Assembly (NCBI GenBank): GCA_022641735.1
Contig: JALCDQ010000004.1
Location: 56,192 to 120,191, forward strand
Source of the DNA: Prevotella sp.
GTDB lineage: Bacteria > Bacteroidota > Bacteroidia > Bacteroidales > Bacteroidaceae
Length of the DNA stretch: 64,000 nucleotides
Reading direction: 5' to 3'
Positions 61,101 through 64,000 of the stretch are shown piece after piece. Numbering within the stretch: position 1 is the stretch's first letter; every line of letters starts with the position of its first letter. The position numbers and the translations under genes were made by a program. The notes below the pieces were generated by a model. The model saw only the letters and a list, made by a program, of their open reading frames with translations. It was not told the DNA's origin and searched no databases.

Positions 61101-61429
61101 GGGGACTGCTTCGTTTTAGCTGGACGACTCTTCTTTACCGCAATCATCCGATTGCTGATCTCGTAAGTAAGACCATCGCCAAGCACTTTGTCGAGTACTG
61201 TACGCAAAGGGGCCTTTTTGAAAGTGGCCGTAATGCGTTTGTTCACGTTCACATCGCCTACCTCGTATGCTATTGAATAGTTCGTCTGGCGCTCTACTTC
61301 TTCTAGTACGCTTTTTAGTGTCGCGTTTTTAAACGATTTGGTAATCGTCTGTGCGCCAACACTTAACGAACACACACAAAGCATAATGAGCACTACGAAA
61401 CGTAGGCTTTTAATTTTGTTTAGGTTCAT
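58127..61429 (-). CDS. SusC-type TonB-dependent transporter with STN domain
   Basis: 1100 aa, secreted (SLSVGAQ). Order: STN signalling domain (ITKSFKNATLKSVLEEVERQ to about residue 100), carboxypeptidase-regulatory-like domain (KISGKVLDEKGEPVIGATVR), plug (KESKALSYNVQQIGGEEITG, GVKVVMRGAKSIS), and beta barrel ending MRNLGFSVRLNF. The STN domain shows that it signals to a FecR anti-sigma factor, which lies 29 nt upstream on the same strand. It imports oligosaccharides generated on the surface. Confidence 0.95.
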   Translation of the reverse strand: MNLNKIKSLRFVVLIMLCVCSLSVGAQTITKSFKNATLKSVLEEVERQTNYSIAYEVGDVNVNKRITATFKKAPLRTVLDKVLGDGLTYEISNRMIAVKKSRPAKTKQSPSNGPKEKISGKVLDEKGEPVIGATVRVKGTNEAAVTDLDGNFTITADESSKIEISYMGYMSKEIPANQDNVTVNLAPDEKMLSEVVVTALGIKKESKALSYNVQQIGGEEITGVKDANLMNSLSGKVAGVQINSSSSGIGGGVKVVMRGAKSISNNNNALYVIDGIPMPSLQTTQPSNYFSGQGQSGDGISMINPEDIESLSVLSGAAASALYGSEAQNGVIMIKTKRGQEGRTSITYSNNTSFFSPFITPDFQNTYGASAGEFQSWGTKLATPSSYDPLDFYKTGYNIGNSVTLSTGNEKNQTFISLASTNAEGIVLNNTLARYNFAIRNNANMFNNKLHLDLSAMYMNIRENNMVSEGQYMNPIVPVYLLSPSYSLDTYQLYEMYDESRGFKTQYWPWGNQALGMQNPYWVTNRDNLTNHKNRFIISGGLTYDLAKGITLGARAKMDYTSGLYEKKYSASTDGVFAEKFGFYEKNDETTSQLYGDVMLNIDKYFGDFSLTSTIGASFQDVNYKYYSLGGNLNSVANLFSFDNLNISSLKPTQENYHSQIQSIFATAQLGWQSKLYLDVTGRVDWASALAGTDSKAVAYPSAGLTAILTDLIPGLKSNVLSFLKLRGSYSEVGNAPRRFVPYQTYPLESGTPKTSTTYPNNDIKPERTKAWEVGLESHFFGNKLNLNVSLYKTSTYNQLFNPTLPGSSGYSSIYINGGQIDNKGIEVSLNLNQPLGPVDWSSTFTYSLNRNKVVKLLAPTTLSNGLTISQDHLDLISLGNVKSMITEGGSMGDLYVTALKTDAKGFIYVNYQTNEIMIDKNAGPYKDGYIYAGNSQPLYNMGWRNSFSWKGLSLGFLINARIGGKVVSLTQGLLDAYGVSKTTADDRDAGGVMINGARVSAVQKYYQTVGTGAGSMYVYTATNVRLAELSLGYNVPITKVVPWIKGMNVAFTGRNLLLFYCKAPFDPELTASTATGFAGMDYFMLPSMRNLGFSVRLNF

Positions 61430-61458
61430 AATTAATAAGTTATTTAAAATATAATATT

Positions 61459-62457
61459 TTATCGAATATAGATATCTTTGCCATTTCTCTCTACCTTAAA
61501 GGATGCAATTGACTGCAAGGTTGAAATCACTTCTGATATCGTTTCTTTGTTACGTAATGAGATTGCGAATTTCCTTTGATTGAGTTCTGGATTCAATATG
61601 TGGATGTTAACAGCATATTCTCTAGAAAGAATACGAGCCAAGTCTCCCGTAGAGATTGCATCATAGCTGATACGGCGGTCAATCCATGCATTCGGCTCGT
61701 TCTTGATATTAGATTTAACAAGCGAGCCTGAGGATATATTCAATGATGCGTTTTCTCCAGGTTTTAACATCATCGTTTGTCCTTGCCGGGCTATCTCAAC
61801 GCTACCTTCTAACAGGGATGTAACGATGTTCGGGTCGTCATTATAGGCAGAGACATCAAAATGAGTACCTTTCACGATGACGTCATAGCCTTTTGTGTTT
61901 ACTGTAAACTCTGCTCCTTGATGTTTAGCCACTTCAAAATAGCCTTCTCCTTGAAGCTGCACCTTTCGATTACGATTATCAAATTGATTGGAATAGGTCA
62001 ACCGACTTCCTGCATTTAACCAAACTTTGGAACCATCAGGAAGTGTTATTTGGGTTTTACTTCCATAAGGGACATTACAAGCATAATACTTTGGAGACTG
62101 GTGCTCCATGATATACCAAGTGGCGAAAGAGGAAACGAATATAAAGGCTACAATCGCTGCGGCCTGCATAAGATGATGCCAAACCACTTGCAAATGAGCC
62201 TTCCGATTCTCCTGTTCTTCCATATTCACAATGTAAGCGCCCAGCACATTATTCGTCCAATCCCATTCTTTCTGAGTGTTATCATCTGACTGATACTCCT
62301 GCTCCCATTCTTTTTCCCATAAACGGAAGAGGTCAAGGTTCTTCTCATCTGCTTTCAGAAACTGCTCAATGGACTTATCTTCTGAACTTGAAGATAATCC
62401 ATCAAGATATCTCTTAACGAGACCTTTCATTTCCGCGAATTCCTTTATGTTAGTCAT
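61459..62457 (-). CDS. FecR-family anti-sigma factor
   Basis: 332 aa from MTNIKEFAEMKGLVKRYLDG; a further 12 codons upstream (to 62493) are open but look like leader. A short cytoplasmic N-domain, a transmembrane helix (LMQAAAIVAFIFVSSFATWY), a periplasmic FecR domain (PYGSKTQITLPDGSKVWLNA; VQLQGEGYFEVAK) and a C-terminal DUF4974/STN-contact domain (LRNKETISEVISTLQSIASF). It holds back the ECF sigma factor until SusC signals. It is transcribed away from the sigma gene, an arrangement less common than tandem sigma-anti-sigma genes. Confidence 0.93.
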   Translation of the reverse strand: MTNIKEFAEMKGLVKRYLDGLSSSSEDKSIEQFLKADEKNLDLFRLWEKEWEQEYQSDDNTQKEWDWTNNVLGAYIVNMEEQENRKAHLQVVWHHLMQAAAIVAFIFVSSFATWYIMEHQSPKYYACNVPYGSKTQITLPDGSKVWLNAGSRLTYSNQFDNRNRKVQLQGEGYFEVAKHQGAEFTVNTKGYDVIVKGTHFDVSAYNDDPNIVTSLLEGSVEIARQGQTMMLKPGENASLNISSGSLVKSNIKNEPNAWIDRRISYDAISTGDLARILSREYAVNIHILNPELNQRKFAISLRNKETISEVISTLQSIASFKVERNGKDIYIR

Positions 62458-62547
62458 AAGTTTAAGTTGTAAATCATTTAGAAGACAACTCAAAAGTCAA
62501 AAACCCTACACAAAACTTAAAATTTATTGAAAATTGTTATCTTTTTC

Positions 62548-62578
62548 TTGGTTGGCTTATAAATGTTTTCTATATTTG
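62548..62578 (+). promoter_or_regulatory. Promoter of the ECF sigma gene
   Basis: TTG (62548-62550), 20-nt spacer, TATATTTG (62571-62578): full consensus for the housekeeping Bacteroidota sigma. The ATG at 62602 follows within about 24 nt, so the leader is very short. Confidence 0.75.
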
Positions 62579-62601
62579 CACCGTGAAAAGGGAAATTGAA
62601 C

Positions 62602-63210
62602 ATGCCTAAGTATGAAGACCATAATTTGCTGATGAATGATATAATAGATGGTAATGATAAAGCTTATGAATATCTGTTTAAGGTTTATTATCCACGTCTT
62701 CATAACTTTGCTTGCCGTTTCATTAAAGACGAAGATACGATTAGAGATATCATACAGAACAGCATTATCAGTCTTTATGAAAAACGAGATACTTTTACGA
62801 GCGAATCCATTGAGGCTCTGCTTTTTACGATAGTACGTAGAGGATGTCTTAACCAATTAAAACATGAAGCCATCGTGCAAAACTACCAGAATAATTGGAA
62901 AGACCAACATGACTATGACACCTTATATAATATAGACTTTCTTAACCAACCGGAGCATGCCCTTCTATATAACGAGCTGCGCGAAGAGGTGCAATCGACT
63001 TTGGATGCCATGCCAGAAAGGGACCGCACAATATTTCTTCTTAGCCGTTCAGAGGGATTGAAAAACAAAGAAATAGCTCTAAAACTAGGTATTTCAGTAA
63101 AGACCGTAGAAAAATACATCACTCGTGTGACCAAGATTTTTAGGAATAAATTTGGAGAAGAAAACATGGCGTTCATACTCCTTATCCTTCTCCTGTCACA
63201 CCCAAAATAA
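62602..63210 (+). CDS. ECF sigma factor (sigma-70 family)
   Basis: 202 aa from MPKYEDHNLLMND; a TTG two codons earlier is less likely. Region 2 is visible as YEYLFKVYYPRLHNFACRFI and IRDIIQNSIISLYEKRD. Region 4 is MPERDRTIFLLSRSEGLKNK and LGISVKTVEKYITRV. It would direct transcription of the FecR-SusC-SusD operon when released. Divergent from the anti-sigma gene, sharing about 145 bp of regulatory DNA. Confidence 0.94.
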   Translation: MPKYEDHNLLMNDIIDGNDKAYEYLFKVYYPRLHNFACRFIKDEDTIRDIIQNSIISLYEKRDTFTSESIEALLFTIVRRGCLNQLKHEAIVQNYQNNWKDQHDYDTLYNIDFLNQPEHALLYNELREEVQSTLDAMPERDRTIFLLSRSEGLKNKEIALKLGISVKTVEKYITRVTKIFRNKFGEENMAFILLILLLSHPK

Positions 63211-63382
63211 GAAAATCAGATTATTTCGCTGGTTATCTTTGGCTTGTATGGAAAAGTTGGCGGAAGTAATAAATATTATTTTCGCATGTAAAGATAAAAT
63301 TCATACGGCCATGACCTAAAACAAAGCTCTGCTTGTCATATTTAGTTCAATATATCAGATTAACTTTATGCAAAACTAAATG

Positions 63383-63409
63383 CCGTTTTTGCATAATTAT
63401 GCAAAACGG
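63383..63409. promoter_or_regulatory. Long palindrome centred on GCATAATTATGC
   Basis: CCGTTTTTGC-ATAATTAT-GCAAAACGG is symmetric apart from one extra T in the left arm. A copy of part of the arm (GCAAAAC) lies just upstream at 63370. It may be an operator or a transcript-end hairpin for the sigma gene 170 nt upstream. Confidence 0.45.
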
Positions 63410-63507
63410 ATATGAGCTTCTCCAAAAGGCAAGGCTTCATATAGTGAACCTTTAAAAATAAAATCGCTTATAACGCACGAAAAGGGCCTTTTTGGCGAGG
63501 TCGGTTT

Positions 63508-63661
63508 TTGAAAAAGTCTGATTTTGATGTAAGAAGCCACTTTTGACCTTGTAAAAAGCGGTTAATTACCTTGTAAAAGGTAGCTTTCGACCCTCTAAAC
63601 AACGATTAATAGCCTCAACGTTTGGCCAAATGAGCGCCTCGTTTGGCCAAACGTGCCTATA
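63508..63661 (+). repeat. Degenerate 22-bp period repeat array (site 4)
   Basis: Units start at 63508, 63530, 63552, 63574 and 63596 (22 bp each), then two further units near 63618 and 63640 built on the palindrome TTTGGCCAAA. The first five share TAAAAAGC...ACCTTG-like positions with the other sites. Confidence 0.78.
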
Positions 63662-64000
63662 CAGAAGGCCTAACGTCCAATGTCATAAAACGTTTTTGTA
63701 TATTTCATCAGTAACTTGCATAAATCTTGCAAGCCATTTTAAGTTAATTTGTTAACGATTCCTAAGCCTGCCTATGATGACAAATTCAACATGAAAGTGC
63801 AATTTTTCAACATCTTAAAGATTGATTTCACGAAAATAGTGCTGCATCATTTTATCAAAAGCTCCTTTCTAATATGAATTATTTCCCTTGTAAAACACGC
63901 GTACGATATATTTTTTGTAAATTTGCAGAGGATTCTCTAAAGCAATCAGGAGAATGGAAATAAACATCTCATCAGCGATTTATCAATGATATTATGAGCA

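Larger units (their letters stand above)
63211..64000. other. Long intergenic region to the window edge
   Basis: About 790 bp without a supportable gene. It contains a long palindrome at 63383-63409, a 22-bp repeat array, and a -7-like TAAATTTG at 63918-63925. Short frames after the ATG at 63954 stop within 11 codons. A gene could begin at the final ATG (63994) but cannot be judged. Confidence 0.55.

Overview
The window reads as a chromosome segment of a gut or oral Bacteroidales bacterium, most likely Prevotella or Segatella. The reasons are SusC/SusD proteins, DUF1735, DUF3127, DUF5675, BT4734/DUF3987 and smalltalk families, lipoproteins with the usual SCxx cleavage context, and repeated promoters of the Bacteroidota form TTG-N19/20-TAnnTTTG. 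I saw no rRNA, tRNA, CRISPR array, integrase or transposase.

Region 1 (25-10562, minus strand) is one tightly packed operon with a textbook Bacteroidota promoter at 10589-10619. In order it encodes an AAA+ ATPase, a WG-repeat/ankyrin-like protein, a minimal DprA-like SLOG protein, an AddB-like nuclease, an AddA-like helicase-nuclease and a 179-aa unknown protein. Three of the junctions are ATGA overlaps or 1-nt gaps. I cannot match this combination to a defence or recombination system I know, and it is my main candidate for an undescribed system.

Region 2 (11046-28973) is a carbohydrate locus without SusC/SusD. A five-gene operon runs DUF5703 protein, GH29 fucosidase, aldo/keto reductase, Zn alcohol dehydrogenase and GH78-like rhamnosidase. 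A separate two-gene operon encodes a GH78 rhamnosidase and an L-fucose/L-arabinose isomerase-like enzyme. Hcp (hydroxylamine reductase) and a DUF6377 membrane regulator lie on the plus strand between and beside them.

Region 3 (about 28974-38010) is an accessory island rich in low-complexity DNA. It contains TAATAAG heptad repeats, palindromic CCCTCTCC-GAAA-GGAGAGGG elements (three of them inside a coding sequence) and AT-rich tracts. Its genes are an HTH/nuclease-like protein, a coiled-coil protein, a frameshifted gene, two tandem tiny membrane peptides too short for ordinary gene calling, DUF3127, DUF3987 primase/helicase-like, DUF5675, an HU-like protein and a smalltalk peptide.

Region 4 (38143-52720) is an eight-gene minus-strand operon: GH3, a TonB-dependent receptor without SusD, carboxylesterase, GH78-like, GH30, GH3, secreted nucleoside hydrolase and carboxylesterase. 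A hairpin terminator follows it. The enzyme set suggests use of an acylated plant glycoside.

Region 5 (53250-63210) is an ECF-sigma/anti-sigma controlled polysaccharide utilization locus: SusC with STN domain, SusD, GH18 endoglycosidase-like lipoprotein, DUF1735-LamG and DUF1735-F5/8 lipoproteins. Its composition resembles Bacteroides N-glycan loci.

Four intergenic sites (near 10.95, 20.5, 53.07 and 63.57 kb) carry the same degenerate array of 22-bp units, a second pattern that no gene annotation explains.
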